From: Shewanella sp. Isolate11
GTDB lineage: Bacteria; Pseudomonadota; Gammaproteobacteria; Enterobacterales; Shewanellaceae
DNA: 64,000 nt
NCBI RefSeq assembly: GCF_022398315.1
Contig: NZ_JAKEVF010000003.1
Coordinates: 190,087-254,086 of the forward strand
Reading direction: 5' to 3'
Notes under the pieces: generated by a model
What the model was told of the DNA's origin: nothing
The model's database searches: none
What the model saw: the letters and a program-made list of their open reading frames with translations, nothing else
In this document: positions 47,657-56,477 of the stretch, in pieces
Numbering within the stretch: position 1 is the first letter of the stretch
Layout: every line of letters begins with the position of its first letter
Translations under genes and position numbers: made by a program

Positions 47657-48865
47657 ATGAAATTAGATAATGAATTTTATCAACTACCCCTTAGTTTTGA
47701 TGTAGCGCGATTACAACAAGAGATTGCTCAGTTTGCCGAGTCCGATTGGCGAGCACACCATGAAAGTTTTCAGGGTAACTCGGCCATTGCATTGATCTCC
47801 GTAGGCGGTAGCTTTAACAATGAATTTAAAGGCCCTATGCAACCGACTCCGGCTTTAGAGAGTTGTCCTTACATCAAACAGGTGATTGCCTCTTTTGGTG
47901 AGGTCATTGGTCGCTCTAGGTTAATGCGGCTGGCTCCAGGTTATGAAGTGCCGCTACACAGTGACATCAACTATCACTGGCATAATCGGGTACGTATTCA
48001 TATCCCAATCACCACTAATGACAAGGTCATCTTTCATTGTGGCGATAAACTGGTACACATGGGCAAAGGCGAATGCTGGATTTTCGACTCATGGAAATAT
48101 CATCGAGTCGTCAATAACAGTGACCAGATGCGAGTCCACTTGGTGATCGACACCATGGGCAGTAGCCGTTTCTGGCGCATGATAAATCAGGCCTCTTTAG
48201 CGGTTGGTCAATCTAGCAATGCACAGACCGATTTAAAACAAAGTTTTAAGACAAAACCACTAATATTCCAGCCAGAAAAGACAGCTGATATCATCACAGA
48301 GCAAGTGAATTTCCCCATTGTGATGCATCCCAGTGAAGTGAAAGCTTTAAGCGCTAACCTGTGTCAGCAAGTGCGGAGCTATAGCAAAAATACAGCACAA
48401 GCTAGTGAAGCATTCTGCCAATTGATCACCGATTTTAGTTACGATTGGCAGGCGATTTGGTCACAGTTCCGCGATGCCCAACAGGCTTGGCCTCATTACC
48501 ATCAACTACGCCAACATACTCTGGCTCAAGCTGCACCCTTTGAGAAACAGGTCATGGTCGACGCCCAAACCCATGCGATGAAAATTCTCATCCATCTGAT
48601 CATGGGCCCAGCCATGAGTCCCGAACTAGCCAATCCCATAGCTGCAGGGGCAGAGCCTTCAGCGAGTAAAGAGCCTTCAACCGGTAAACAGTTATTAGCG
48701 AATAATCAAGCTATAGCCAAACAACAACCGCTTGTTAATGTGAAAGATAAACCGAAAGTAAAGCAAGCTAACGCACAAACCTTTGCCGCACCTGAAAGCA
48801 GGAACAGTCCTTGCCCCTGCGGCTCAGGTAAAAAATACAAACAATGTCACGGACAATTAAATTAA
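47657..48865 (+). CDS. Aspartyl/asparaginyl beta-hydroxylase with SEC-C tail
   Basis: The 402-residue protein has an N-terminal 2-oxoglutarate/Fe(II) hydroxylase domain (about 1-175) with the iron ligands H101-x-D103 in [10 protein letters not shown] and H149 in KYHRVV, and the 2-oxoglutarate-binding arginine in [10 protein letters not shown] (R159). A second half of unclear fold (about 180-330) and a linker rich in Ala, Lys and Gln lead to a C-terminal SEC-C motif (C386, C388, C397, H398). It should hydroxylate Asp/Asn of a protein. It follows the sulfotransferase at 21 bases. GGAGTCG lies before the ATG. Confidence 0.82.
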   Translation: MKLDNEFYQLPLSFDVARLQQEIAQFAESDWRAHHESFQGNSAIALISVGGSFNNEFKGPMQPTPALESCPYIKQVIASFGEVIGRSRLMRLAPGYEVPLHSDINYHWHNRVRIHIPITTNDKVIFHCGDKLVHMGKGECWIFDSWKYHRVVNNSDQMRVHLVIDTMGSSRFWRMINQASLAVGQSSNAQTDLKQSFKTKPLIFQPEKTADIITEQVNFPIVMHPSEVKALSANLCQQVRSYSKNTAQASEAFCQLITDFSYDWQAIWSQFRDAQQAWPHYHQLRQHTLAQAAPFEKQVMVDAQTHAMKILIHLIMGPAMSPELANPIAAGAEPSASKEPSTGKQLLANNQAIAKQQPLVNVKDKPKVKQANAQTFAAPESRNSPCPCGSGKKYKQCHGQLN

Positions 48866-48875
48866 ATCGCCGCTA

Positions 48876-50471
48876 TCATTTATTGAAAAATAATGCCTGC
48901 GCTTTAGCCGTAATCGCTTGTAACTCTTTATAAGCATTAGGAATAAAAGTCTGATAACGTTCGCTTTGGCCAATGGCTTTGGTATTCATTGGCTGGCGGA
49001 CTTGGCTAGCACTAGGCGTTAACACACTGCGCTTCGATTCATAAAACTTAAGGCAAGCAGGTTCGAAAGCTAAGTCGCAATAGGCAAGCAAGGCTGGTAT
49101 CTGCTCGTCCGGCGCCTTAACTAACGCTTCAAAACACAGATGATATATCTGCCCCTTAAAGCAATGTTCCCAATGGCGCATTAAATCCAAATACCCCTGC
49201 CAATAGTGACAAATCCCATCGAGACTATAGGCATAATCGTGACCACGACTGAAATGCTGTCTAAATACGCCTAAACCATTATCTGTGGCACTACGTACCA
49301 CATTGATAATTTTAGCTTCAGGAAACAACACCTTAATCAAGCCAATATGGATAAAGTTATTTGGATTTTTATCAATAAGATAAGCCGTATTAGTATCCTC
49401 ACTGAGATACTGCTTGGCCTGGGATAGATATTGCAAGCGATAGCGACTAATTTCGGCATCGGATAACTGGGCTAATTTATTGCCATATCCGCCCGCCATC
49501 TCTAGCTCTAAGGCAATACGCTCAAGGTATGGCAGTTCATCACTGGCTTCGACTTGGCTATGGCTGGCTAAGATTTGCTCCGACAAGGTGGTTCCCGAAC
49601 GGGGCATACCGACAATAAATATTGGAGTAATTTCCTCAGTTTGCGTTATTTGTTTAACTCTTGTTTGCTCAAGCGCAGGCTGACATTGGCATAAACGATT
49701 AATCAGATGTTGAAACGCTTGCTGTTTAAAAGGCCGCTGAGATTGCATCAATTGGTTTGCCACTCTGAGGGCATCGAAGGCATTTTCAAACTCTTGTCGC
49801 TGCTCGAAAATACGGTTCAGCGCAAAATGAAACAAAGACTGGCTGGCAGGAGAAAATTGCGACTTGGTGATAGCGCTGGTAATTGCAGCTTCATCTTCAG
49901 CACAAAAACGATAATTTTTAAGATCGGCCAAGCTCCAATAGCCGGTGGCCTGATTATCAGGGTCACGCTGAATATAATCGTGATAACAAGCGGCCGCCTT
50001 ATCCGTATCGCCTTTTGCCTTATACACATGCCCCAAATTCAGCAGAGCTTGCGGGGCAAATACCTCGTGTTCAACACATAACATCAGCGCCTGTTGCGCG
50101 ATATCCATCTTGCCAATTTTGCTGGCATTTAAACCAAGTTTAAATTGCAGACTCATATCATCGGGACGCTGAACAACTAGGCTGGATAATAATTCATGAG
50201 CATTGAAATAGGCTTCTTGAGCGAGATAGATGCTCAATAAATTGGTCTGCATCTCCTCACTTTGAATTTGTGCTTTAAGCGGTAACTGATAATAAGCGAG
50301 TGCTTGGTTGTTGTCGCCATTACGAAACGCCAGATGACCTAAAATAATCAAGGCTTCGACATCATCGGCAAGCTTACGGATCACCTTACGGGCATAAATC
50401 CCTGCAGAAGAAAAATGTCCCTGAGCATAAAGTGCTTTGGCCTCTGCTAAATTTCGTGCTTCTCTGCTCAA
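48876..50471 (-). CDS. TPR-repeat sulfotransferase
   Basis: The 531-residue protein has at least five TPR-like helical repeats (about 1-260; LYAQGHFSSAGIYARKVIRK and ALLNLGHVYKAKGDTDKAAACY) followed by a sulfotransferase domain: GMPRSGTTLSEQILASH (287-303 region, PAPS loop), LIDKNPNNFIHIGLIKVLFP and KIINVVRSATDNGLGVF. TPR-sulfotransferase fusions are related to enzymes that sulfate tyrosines or other protein residues. It converges on the beta-hydroxylase gene, 10 bases away, and is divergent from the NYN gene at 50607. Confidence 0.85.
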   Translation of the reverse strand: MSREARNLAEAKALYAQGHFSSAGIYARKVIRKLADDVEALIILGHLAFRNGDNNQALAYYQLPLKAQIQSEEMQTNLLSIYLAQEAYFNAHELLSSLVVQRPDDMSLQFKLGLNASKIGKMDIAQQALMLCVEHEVFAPQALLNLGHVYKAKGDTDKAAACYHDYIQRDPDNQATGYWSLADLKNYRFCAEDEAAITSAITKSQFSPASQSLFHFALNRIFEQRQEFENAFDALRVANQLMQSQRPFKQQAFQHLINRLCQCQPALEQTRVKQITQTEEITPIFIVGMPRSGTTLSEQILASHSQVEASDELPYLERIALELEMAGGYGNKLAQLSDAEISRYRLQYLSQAKQYLSEDTNTAYLIDKNPNNFIHIGLIKVLFPEAKIINVVRSATDNGLGVFRQHFSRGHDYAYSLDGICHYWQGYLDLMRHWEHCFKGQIYHLCFEALVKAPDEQIPALLAYCDLAFEPACLKFYESKRSVLTPSASQVRQPMNTKAIGQSERYQTFIPNAYKELQAITAKAQALFFNK

Positions 50472-50606
50472 CGATGACTCCTGTTATTATTGTTATGACT
50501 GTTTTCAACCTAGGCATTTTACTGGGCGGCCTTATGCAAATGCAACGTAGCATTAACAAATTGCCCAAATATCACAATAAACTTCACTCGCCTTTAAGGG
50601 TGCGTT

Positions 50607-51116
50607 ATGGTCTTAGCATCATGTTACAAACTTGGAAGGCTCTTGAAGAAAATCGCCCTGTTCGTCGATGTACAAAATATCTATTACACCTGTAAAGAAG
50701 CCTACAACCGCCAATTCAATTACCGTAAACTTTGGCAGCATTTAGGCTATGAGGGAGAGATAGTGAACGCTTATGCCTACGCGATACATCGCGGCGATGA
50801 TGGCCAGCTGAAGTTTCAAGATGCCTTAAAACACATAGGTTTTGAGGTCAAACTTAAGCCTTTTATCCAGCGCAGTGACGGCAGTGCCAAAGGCGATTGG
50901 GATGTGGGTATCACCATAGATATTATGGAAAGTTCGGCTGATGTCGATACAGTAATTCTACTTTCTGGCGATGGCGATTTTGCACTATTACTGCAGCACA
51001 TTGCGGTTAAATATGGGGTCGAGACTCAAGTCTACGGTGTACCTAGCCTTACCGCAAAATCTCTGGTGGATGCGACTCAGCAATTTCACGCCATCGACTC
51101 AGCCCTGTTGTTATAA
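50607..51116 (+). CDS. NYN-domain (LabA/DUF88) putative ribonuclease
   Basis: The 169-residue NYN domain has the acidic set of PIN-like nucleases: LFVDVQNIYY (D21, N24), GDWDVGITIDIM (D97, D99, D105) and LSGDGDFALLL (D122, D124). These suggest metal-dependent RNA or DNA cleavage. The start ATG 50607 has AAGGG six bases upstream; a TTG further in (LKKIALFV) is another possible start. It is divergent from the TPR-sulfotransferase, separated by 135 bases. The biological RNA target is not predictable. Confidence 0.83.
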   Translation: MVLASCYKLGRLLKKIALFVDVQNIYYTCKEAYNRQFNYRKLWQHLGYEGEIVNAYAYAIHRGDDGQLKFQDALKHIGFEVKLKPFIQRSDGSAKGDWDVGITIDIMESSADVDTVILLSGDGDFALLLQHIAVKYGVETQVYGVPSLTAKSLVDATQQFHAIDSALLL

Positions 51117-51460
51117 TAAAAGTTTAATGGCAGTTGTATTTAAAGCTGTAATGTCAGGTGTTTGATTTGCTCCAATTCACGACCCTCATATTTGGAACTA
51201 AAAACTCAGCTTTAATGACTTTTTGATCTTTAATCCTAGGCTTTAACTGCTGGTACATAAAGATACATGTGTTATAGACTGAGCAGAGCCAGCTTTTTCC
51301 CTGCAAAGATTCAGCTAGCTATAGGGCCTTCCGAATACTCGATATTCGGTGGGCCTTTTTACTTCCTTTGTTGTGATAGCCTACAAATTGTACAAAAATA
51401 AACCGTGCATTAAGTTCAAACTGTGTTAATCTAGCGCCGCTCTGTTGTTCGGAGTTATTA
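51117..51460. other. Intergenic region between the NYN gene and the cold-shock leader
   Basis: About 340 bases hold no protein gene that I trust. The clear item is an intrinsic terminator at 51323-51361, about 210 bases after the NYN stop. This distance allows either a long 3' end or a separate small RNA ending there. Confidence 0.5.
51323..51361 (+). terminator. Orphan intrinsic terminator, 3' of the NYN gene
   Basis: CCGAATA and TATTCGG pair, extended by GGCC/GGCC, around CTCGA and followed by a T run. It is about 210 bases past the nearest upstream gene. Confidence 0.8.
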
Positions 51461-51541
51461 ATGAAACAATCAAGTAAAAGTAAAACCCGGCGTCAAATCT
51501 GTACCATTTTTGTCCTCAGTGTTTCCCTTAGCTTCTCGTAA
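51461..51541 (+). CDS. 26-codon upstream ORF of the cold-shock gene
   Basis: ATG 51461 is preceded by GGAG at six bases, a good ribosome-binding site. It opens a 26-codon frame, MKQSSKSKTRRQICTIFVLS and then VSLSFS, ending in TAA at 51539-51541. The peptide is basic at its N-terminus and hydrophobic at its C-terminus. It lies in the gap before the cold-shock gene, 74 bases upstream of its ATG. It may be a regulatory leader or a small membrane peptide. The translation is read from sequence; expression is not shown. Confidence 0.5.
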   Translation: MKQSSKSKTRRQICTIFVLSVSLSFS

Positions 51542-51615
51542 TACTTAATAATTCAGTTACATAGCACATCGCAATCTCGCGATAATTTTTTAATGAATTT
51601 AATAAGGGACACACT

Positions 51616-51828
51616 ATGTCTAATTCAACTACTGGTATCGTAAAATGGTTTAACGAAGAGAAAGGTTTCGGCTTTATTTCTCAAGAGAACGGCGGCGCTG
51701 ACGTATTCGTACATTTCCGTGCAATCGCTTCTGACGGTTTCAAAACATTAGCAGAAGGTCAAAAAGTGACTTTCGAAGTTGAACAAGGTCAAAAAGGTCT
51801 ACAAGCTGCGAACGTTGTTCCTGCTTAA
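51616..51828 (+). CDS. CspA-family cold-shock protein
   Basis: The 70-residue OB-fold protein has RNP1 KGFGFI and RNP2 VFVHF, with the typical start [16 protein letters not shown] and end LQAANVVP. It binds single-stranded RNA or DNA and melts RNA structure. AAGGG lies eight bases before ATG 51616. A long AT-rich leader with the 26-codon ORF precedes it, and a perfect terminator follows. Paralog (CspA, CspD, CspE) is not resolved. Confidence 0.95.
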   Translation: MSNSTTGIVKWFNEEKGFGFISQENGGADVFVHFRAIASDGFKTLAEGQKVTFEVEQGQKGLQAANVVPA

Positions 51829-51846
51829 TCGCTGACCAAGCTCAAT

Positions 51847-51881
51847 TAAAAAAGGCGAAACCTAGGTTTCGCCTTTTTTGT
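51847..51881. terminator. Terminator after the cold-shock gene, bidirectional
   Basis: AAAAAAGGCGAAACC and GGTTTCGCCTTTTTT pair perfectly around TA. It serves the cold-shock gene and the convergent purine permease. Confidence 0.93.
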
Positions 51882-51896
51882 ATCTGCATCGCGGGA

Positions 51897-53246
51897 TTAA
51901 ATCGCCCAACCACCGAAATAGAAGACGACTAAGCCAATGGTAATGGCTAACACGCCCGGCTTAATGGCACGCCACTCGCCACTGAAAATACGGCCAACCA
52001 CTAAGGTCACAAAACCCAGCATAATACCGGTAACTATGTTACAACTTAGAATGATAAACACCGCGCAAGTAAGGCCTGCCATGGCATCAACTTTGTCATC
52101 AAAATTCAACTTAGTAACATTGCTCAGCATCAATAGACCCACATACATCAAGGCCGGTGCAGTTGCATAAGCTGGCACGAGGTAACTTAGCGGAGCTAAA
52201 AACACCATTAATAAAAACAGTACGCCGACGATAGTTGCGGTTAAACCTGTTTTACCACCTGCTGCAGTACCTGCAGCCGATTCAATATACACAGCAGCTG
52301 GCGCACCACCAACAACACCAGCAAAGGCGCTGCTCACCGAATCCGAGGTTAATGCCTTACCGCCGCCAACGATATTATCGTCTTTATCTAGTAGCTCAGC
52401 CTGACCAGCCACAGCGCGGATGGTGCCTGTCGCATCAAAAATCGCCGTCATCACCAAGGCTAATACAATAGGTAAAATAACCGGATTTAGTGCGCCCATA
52501 ATATCTAACTGGCCAATCAGTGAAGTGTCAGACAGTAGATCAGGCATCGCCATCACCCCTTGGAATGTCACCGAAGGATCGAAGATTAAACCAAATACCG
52601 ACAACGCAATAATCACTAATAAGATGCCGCCAGGTACGCCACGACGCTCTAAACCAATTGTTGCTGCTAAACCTATGATGGAAGCAATGATTGGTAAACT
52701 GTGAATATCCCCCAGCTTGACTGGTAAGCCAGCATCATTAGCGACAATTAGCTGTACACTGTTGGTTGCGATAAGCAGCAAGAACAAACCAATACCAATC
52801 CCGGTACCATGAGCGATCCCTTTAGGAAGGTTAGTTAAAATCCACAAACGAATCCCCGTCACACTAACTAAGGTGAACACCACGCCCATCAGGAAGATAG
52901 CGCCAAGGGTAACTGGGATTGAGATCCCTTGCCCAAGCACCATGCTGAAAGCGGTAAAAGCCGTGAGTGAAATAGCACAACCAATGGCCATGGGCAGATT
53001 GGCCCACAAGCCCATGAGTAACGAACCAAAAGCAGCAATAAGACAAGTGGCAACAAAAACAGCACCGGGGTCGAAACCTGCGACACCTAGCATATTCGGC
53101 ACAACAATAACCGAATAAACCATGGCTAAGAAGGTTGTAAAACCGGCAATCACCTCTTGTTTAACGGTACTGCCTCTAGCTGTAATAGTGAAATAGCTGT
53201 CGAGTAATGAACGCGATGGGGTAGCGAGAGTCTGTTCAGACTTCAT
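51897..53246 (-). CDS. NCS2/AzgA-type purine permease
   Basis: The 449-residue protein has about twelve to fourteen membrane helices and NCS2 (AzgA/hypoxanthine-guanine) motifs: [65 protein letters not shown] and [16 protein letters not shown]. It imports adenine, guanine or hypoxanthine with protons. It starts at ATG 53246. The transcript has a structured leader of more than 200 nucleotides. No purine gene adjoins. Exact substrate is not predictable. Confidence 0.92.
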   Translation of the reverse strand: MKSEQTLATPSRSLLDSYFTITARGSTVKQEVIAGFTTFLAMVYSVIVVPNMLGVAGFDPGAVFVATCLIAAFGSLLMGLWANLPMAIGCAISLTAFTAFSMVLGQGISIPVTLGAIFLMGVVFTLVSVTGIRLWILTNLPKGIAHGTGIGIGLFLLLIATNSVQLIVANDAGLPVKLGDIHSLPIIASIIGLAATIGLERRGVPGGILLVIIALSVFGLIFDPSVTFQGVMAMPDLLSDTSLIGQLDIMGALNPVILPIVLALVMTAIFDATGTIRAVAGQAELLDKDDNIVGGGKALTSDSVSSAFAGVVGGAPAAVYIESAAGTAAGGKTGLTATIVGVLFLLMVFLAPLSYLVPAYATAPALMYVGLLMLSNVTKLNFDDKVDAMAGLTCAVFIILSCNIVTGIMLGFVTLVVGRIFSGEWRAIKPGVLAITIGLVVFYFGGWAI

Positions 53247-53648
53247 AATTATTTACCTTTTTGATCTCTTAATTTAAAAGGCTGTGGCAAGTTAGAGCCC
53301 CGCTCAATTTGAGTCAGGTGAGAGATCCACAGAGTACTTATTTATGTACCTTTCGTGACCTGCAAGTTGTCGGCAATCCCGAACAACCTCGTTACTTAAG
53401 TAAATACTTAGGTACGTCACAGCCTTGGTTGGCGCGAATTTTACAGCAAAGCCCATAGCAGAAACTAGAGCAAGCTAACAAAGTAATCAATAATTGGGCT
53501 GTTATTCGAACTTACCAAGCGTTTAAGGTTTGATTTGTTTATAAATCTACTCATGGTAACTGACAGCTAAAAAGCTTATAGTGGAACTCTCACGTAGCGA
53601 ATCGGTATCGATCTAGGCTTGTTGCGTCCATCAACGCAAGGATCACCT
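53247..53648. other. Intergenic region with structured permease leader and methyltransferase promoter region
   Basis: About 400 bases lie between divergent genes. The part next to the permease (53278-53426) has strong RNA-structure potential and is listed separately. The rest must contain both promoters; I could not fix their elements. Confidence 0.55.
53278..53426 (-). ncRNA. Structured 5' leader of the purine permease (riboswitch candidate)
   Basis: On the minus strand AAGGCTGTG (5' arm, 53418-53426) pairs perfectly with CACAGCCTT (3' arm, 53278-53286), closing about 149 nt. Inside, GTACCT pairs with AGGTAC as a second long-range helix; that helix encloses GTTGTTCGG/CCGACAAC and AAGTA/TACTT hairpins, and GAGC/GCTC lies further 3'. 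It ends about 30 bases before the start codon. I know the purine, preQ1 and guanidine riboswitch consensus and do not see them here. Ligand-binding is a guess; the helices are seen. Confidence 0.5.
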
Positions 53649-54302
53649 ATGTCACCGCGCCTTAGATATCAAACCATCGAATTTTCCAGTACCGATATTC
53701 ACATTCGCAGCTTATGGGATAGGCAGGAGTTTTCCGATCCTCTCGGCGAAGCCAACTCCTTAGGTATCTCCTCGGCACAATGGTCACTTTTTGGTGTGGT
53801 ATGGGATTCCAGCCGAGCGTTAGCCAGCAAGATGTCCACTTACGATATTGCCGGTAAACGGATCTTAGAGGTGGGTTGCGGTATGGCGCTAGCCAGTTTA
53901 CTTCTGAATAGCCGTAACGCCGATATCACCGCCACCGATTATCATCCTGAGGCAGGCCGATTTTTAACGGAAAACATTCGCCTAAATCAAGGCGATGATA
54001 TCCCTTTCCTGCGTACAGATTGGAATAACCTTAAAGACGGTTTAGGGACTTTCGATGTCATTATTGGCGCCGATTTATTGTATGAGCGTGAACATATCGC
54101 CTTACTGTCGGCCTTTATCGATCGGCACGCCAATCCAGATTGTGAAGTGATATTGGTCGACCCTTGCCGAGGGAATCAAGGTTCATTTAGTAAAACCATG
54201 AGCACACTCGGTTACAGCCATCATCAGACTAAAATAGAGCCCCGTAATGACATGTCGCCTAAATATAAAGGCCAGATGTTATTCTACAAAAAGCCCCATT
54301 AG
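53649..54302 (+). CDS. Class I SAM-dependent methyltransferase
   Basis: The 217-residue protein has the SAM-binding motif ILEVGCGMALASLLL, the acidic ATDYHPEA loop and FDVIIGADLLYE. The family is the NNMT/METTL-like protein methyltransferase group. I chose ATG 53649, with AAGGA six bases upstream; a TTG 30 bases earlier is in frame but lacks a site. The gene converges on the DEAD-box gene. Substrate is unknown; these enzymes often modify proteins on lysine. Confidence 0.85.
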   Translation: MSPRLRYQTIEFSSTDIHIRSLWDRQEFSDPLGEANSLGISSAQWSLFGVVWDSSRALASKMSTYDIAGKRILEVGCGMALASLLLNSRNADITATDYHPEAGRFLTENIRLNQGDDIPFLRTDWNNLKDGLGTFDVIIGADLLYEREHIALLSAFIDRHANPDCEVILVDPCRGNQGSFSKTMSTLGYSHHQTKIEPRNDMSPKYKGQMLFYKKPH

Positions 54303-54329
54303 ACTGACCATCCTAACCTAGCTAGTCAA

Positions 54330-55556
54330 TTACTTTTTGCCTCGATAACCTCGTTTTTTAGCTCGGCGCTTTTGCGCCGCTTTGTTGTTTCTACCAGCAA
54401 AGGGATCGGCTTTAGTCAAATCAGGCTCCAACCCTAGTAACCACTGCTGAGGTAAACGCTTGTCCAACAGCACCTCAACCTCTTCGAGCAACAGCGCATC
54501 CTCTTCACTGAATAAAGTGATAGCCAGCCCTTTATTACCAGCGCGACCCGTTCGGCCAATACGGTGAACATAGTCCTGTGCCACATAGGGCAGCTCATAA
54601 TTGACCACGTAATCGAGTGACTGAATATCTATCCCTCTAGCGGCAACATCGGTGGCCACCAGCACCCGAATGTCACCGCTTTTAAACCCTGTTAGCACTT
54701 GCTCTCGCTGGCCTTGAGCCAAATCACCATGAAAAGCACTAGCCGAAATATCGGCATCGTTCAGTCGTTGCACCAACTTATCGACCGCGACTTTTTTACG
54801 ACTAAACACCAACACTCGCTGCCAATTGCCCTTACTGACAAGATGACATAACAAGGCAAACTTTTTCTCACTATCGACTGCATACACTTGCTGCTCAACA
54901 TCTTTAGCAGCACTGTGGTTTTGATCCACTTCGACTCTTTTAGGCGCACGAAGCAGCCCACGACTTAGCAACATGACATTGTCATCGAGTGTCGCAGAAA
55001 ACAGTAAGGTCTGTCGCTGAGAAGGTAACTGAGCCAACAAGGCATTGATCTCATCCATAAAGCCCATATCGAGCATGCGATCAGCCTCGTCAAAGACTAA
55101 GTAGGCCACCTTGTCTAGGCTCACGGACTGACGATTTAAATGATCCAGTAATCTCCCCGGCGTCGCTACTAAAAGATCGACTCCTTGCTGCAATTTATTT
55201 TGCTGCGCCTCGATACTCACCCCACCATAAACCACCCCGGTTTTCAGCGATGTATTCTGAGCTAGCGCCTGAATATTGGTTTGCACCTGCAGTGCAAGCT
55301 CACGAGTGGGAACCAAGATTAATGCCTTAACGGCTTGGTCTGGCCCATTATCATCCGTTTTACTGAGTAAATGTTGCAGAATAGGCAAACCAAATGCAGC
55401 GGTTTTCCCGGTGCCAGTTTGCGCCGAAGCTAACAGATCCTCTCCCGCTAAAATCACGGGAATGGCCGCATGCTGCACAGGAGTTGGCTCAGAAAAGTTA
55501 AGCTGATTCAGTGCTTCAAGTAACTGGGGGGTTAAACCTAATTGGGTAAATAACAT
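54330..55556 (-). CDS. DEAD-box ATP-dependent RNA helicase
   Basis: The 408-residue protein has the Q motif (LNFSEPTPVQHAAIPVI), AQTGTGKT, PTRELA, TPGR, DEAD, SAT, ATDVAARGID and HRIGRTGRAG. The C-terminus is short and basic (KAAQKRRAKKRGYRGKK), shorter than in the other helicase of the window. The two are paralogs of the RhlE/SrmB group and may overlap in ribosome assembly or RNA turnover. It is monocistronic. Confidence 0.92.
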   Translation of the reverse strand: MLFTQLGLTPQLLEALNQLNFSEPTPVQHAAIPVILAGEDLLASAQTGTGKTAAFGLPILQHLLSKTDDNGPDQAVKALILVPTRELALQVQTNIQALAQNTSLKTGVVYGGVSIEAQQNKLQQGVDLLVATPGRLLDHLNRQSVSLDKVAYLVFDEADRMLDMGFMDEINALLAQLPSQRQTLLFSATLDDNVMLLSRGLLRAPKRVEVDQNHSAAKDVEQQVYAVDSEKKFALLCHLVSKGNWQRVLVFSRKKVAVDKLVQRLNDADISASAFHGDLAQGQREQVLTGFKSGDIRVLVATDVAARGIDIQSLDYVVNYELPYVAQDYVHRIGRTGRAGNKGLAITLFSEEDALLLEEVEVLLDKRLPQQWLLGLEPDLTKADPFAGRNNKAAQKRRAKKRGYRGKK

Positions 55557-55830
55557 AAGGACATGAACAAGACACCGTTAACAATTCGGCAAGTTTATCA
55601 GATTTCTGTCGAGGAGGAATTCATCTAATTGAGCACTGTCTGCCTAATAGCTCACTGATGAACAATCTGAACTCTTAGTTATAAAATTAAACAGGTGAGC
55701 TGCAAGTCACAGAAAGATGAAGATATAGCTTGTGTGACATCGAGATATTTTTACTCTGTATCACTATTGGCTTATGCTTAATACCAATCTGTATAACACG
55801 CGTTCACGCGTACTCTTCAAAGGAAAGGCG

Positions 55831-56187
55831 ATGGATAATAGACGACAATTTTCACGCGTCATTTTTGCTGCAGATGCCATCCTATCCGATAAGCATGAAA
55901 CTTGGCCGACAAAAATCCAAGACTTAAGCCTCAATGGCGCCTTGGTTGAACAACCTGCAGGTTTTTCTGAACTTCAGACACCGCTAACGCTGAGCTTTAA
56001 ATTAGCTGAATCAGACATAGTCATCACTATGGAAACCCAACTGGTCCATAAAAAAAATGGCCTGCTAGGCTTACAATGCTTGCATATCGACATCGATAGC
56101 ATCAGTCACCTGCGCCGTATGTTAGAACTTAATCTCGGTGACGCTTCACTACTGGATCGCGAACTCAAAATGCTGTTTGCCAGCTAA
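55831..56187 (+). CDS. PilZ-domain cyclic-di-GMP receptor protein
   Basis: The 118-residue protein is a single PilZ domain with the two cyclic-di-GMP signatures: RRQFSR (RxxxR, residues 4-9) and DLSLNG (DxSxxG). It is small and soluble. I chose ATG 55831 because AAAGGAAAGG precedes it and the family starts there. It stands alone. Cyclic-di-GMP binding is a family inference supported by both motifs. It adds to the four other cyclic-di-GMP-type genes in this window. Confidence 0.88.
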   Translation: MDNRRQFSRVIFAADAILSDKHETWPTKIQDLSLNGALVEQPAGFSELQTPLTLSFKLAESDIVITMETQLVHKKNGLLGLQCLHIDIDSISHLRRMLELNLGDASLLDRELKMLFAS

Positions 56188-56296
56188 ATAGCGCTGCCCC
56201 GCATCCTTTTATTCATAATCGGCTTATGCCGATTAAAAGCTGGTGATTAATCAAACAGGCGTTAAACTTAACTCACCGTCTTTGAGAGCAGTTACT

Positions 56297-56473
56297 ATGA
56301 ATTGTAAGCAAGCCACTTGGGCCAACATTATTATCGCCGTGTTTTTTGCTATCGCCATGATGGCTTCATCATATTTTATAGCCGATGCTGAAGTATCAAA
56401 AAATGTGCTTTGGATGTTACTTGTCGCTTGGTTGATCCCCTTCTTCTATATCAACAAAAAAATGCGCAAATGA
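56297..56473 (+). CDS. Small two-helix membrane protein of unknown function
   Basis: The 58-residue protein has two hydrophobic helices (about 8-28 and 36-54) and a basic C-terminus (NKKMRK). The ATG at 56297 was chosen because it follows GAGAG-type purines. I recognise no family. It lies downstream of the PilZ gene by 109 bases and may be in the same unit. Confidence 0.6.
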   Translation: MNCKQATWANIIIAVFFAIAMMASSYFIADAEVSKNVLWMLLVAWLIPFFYINKKMRK

Positions 56474-56477
56474 TCTA

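Noticed and set aside
50432..50695. Hydrophobic small frame upstream of and overlapping the NYN gene
   Set aside because: It begins inside the divergent TPR-sulfotransferase and overlaps the NYN start in another frame; there is no ribosome-binding site or family, so it looks like a shadow frame.
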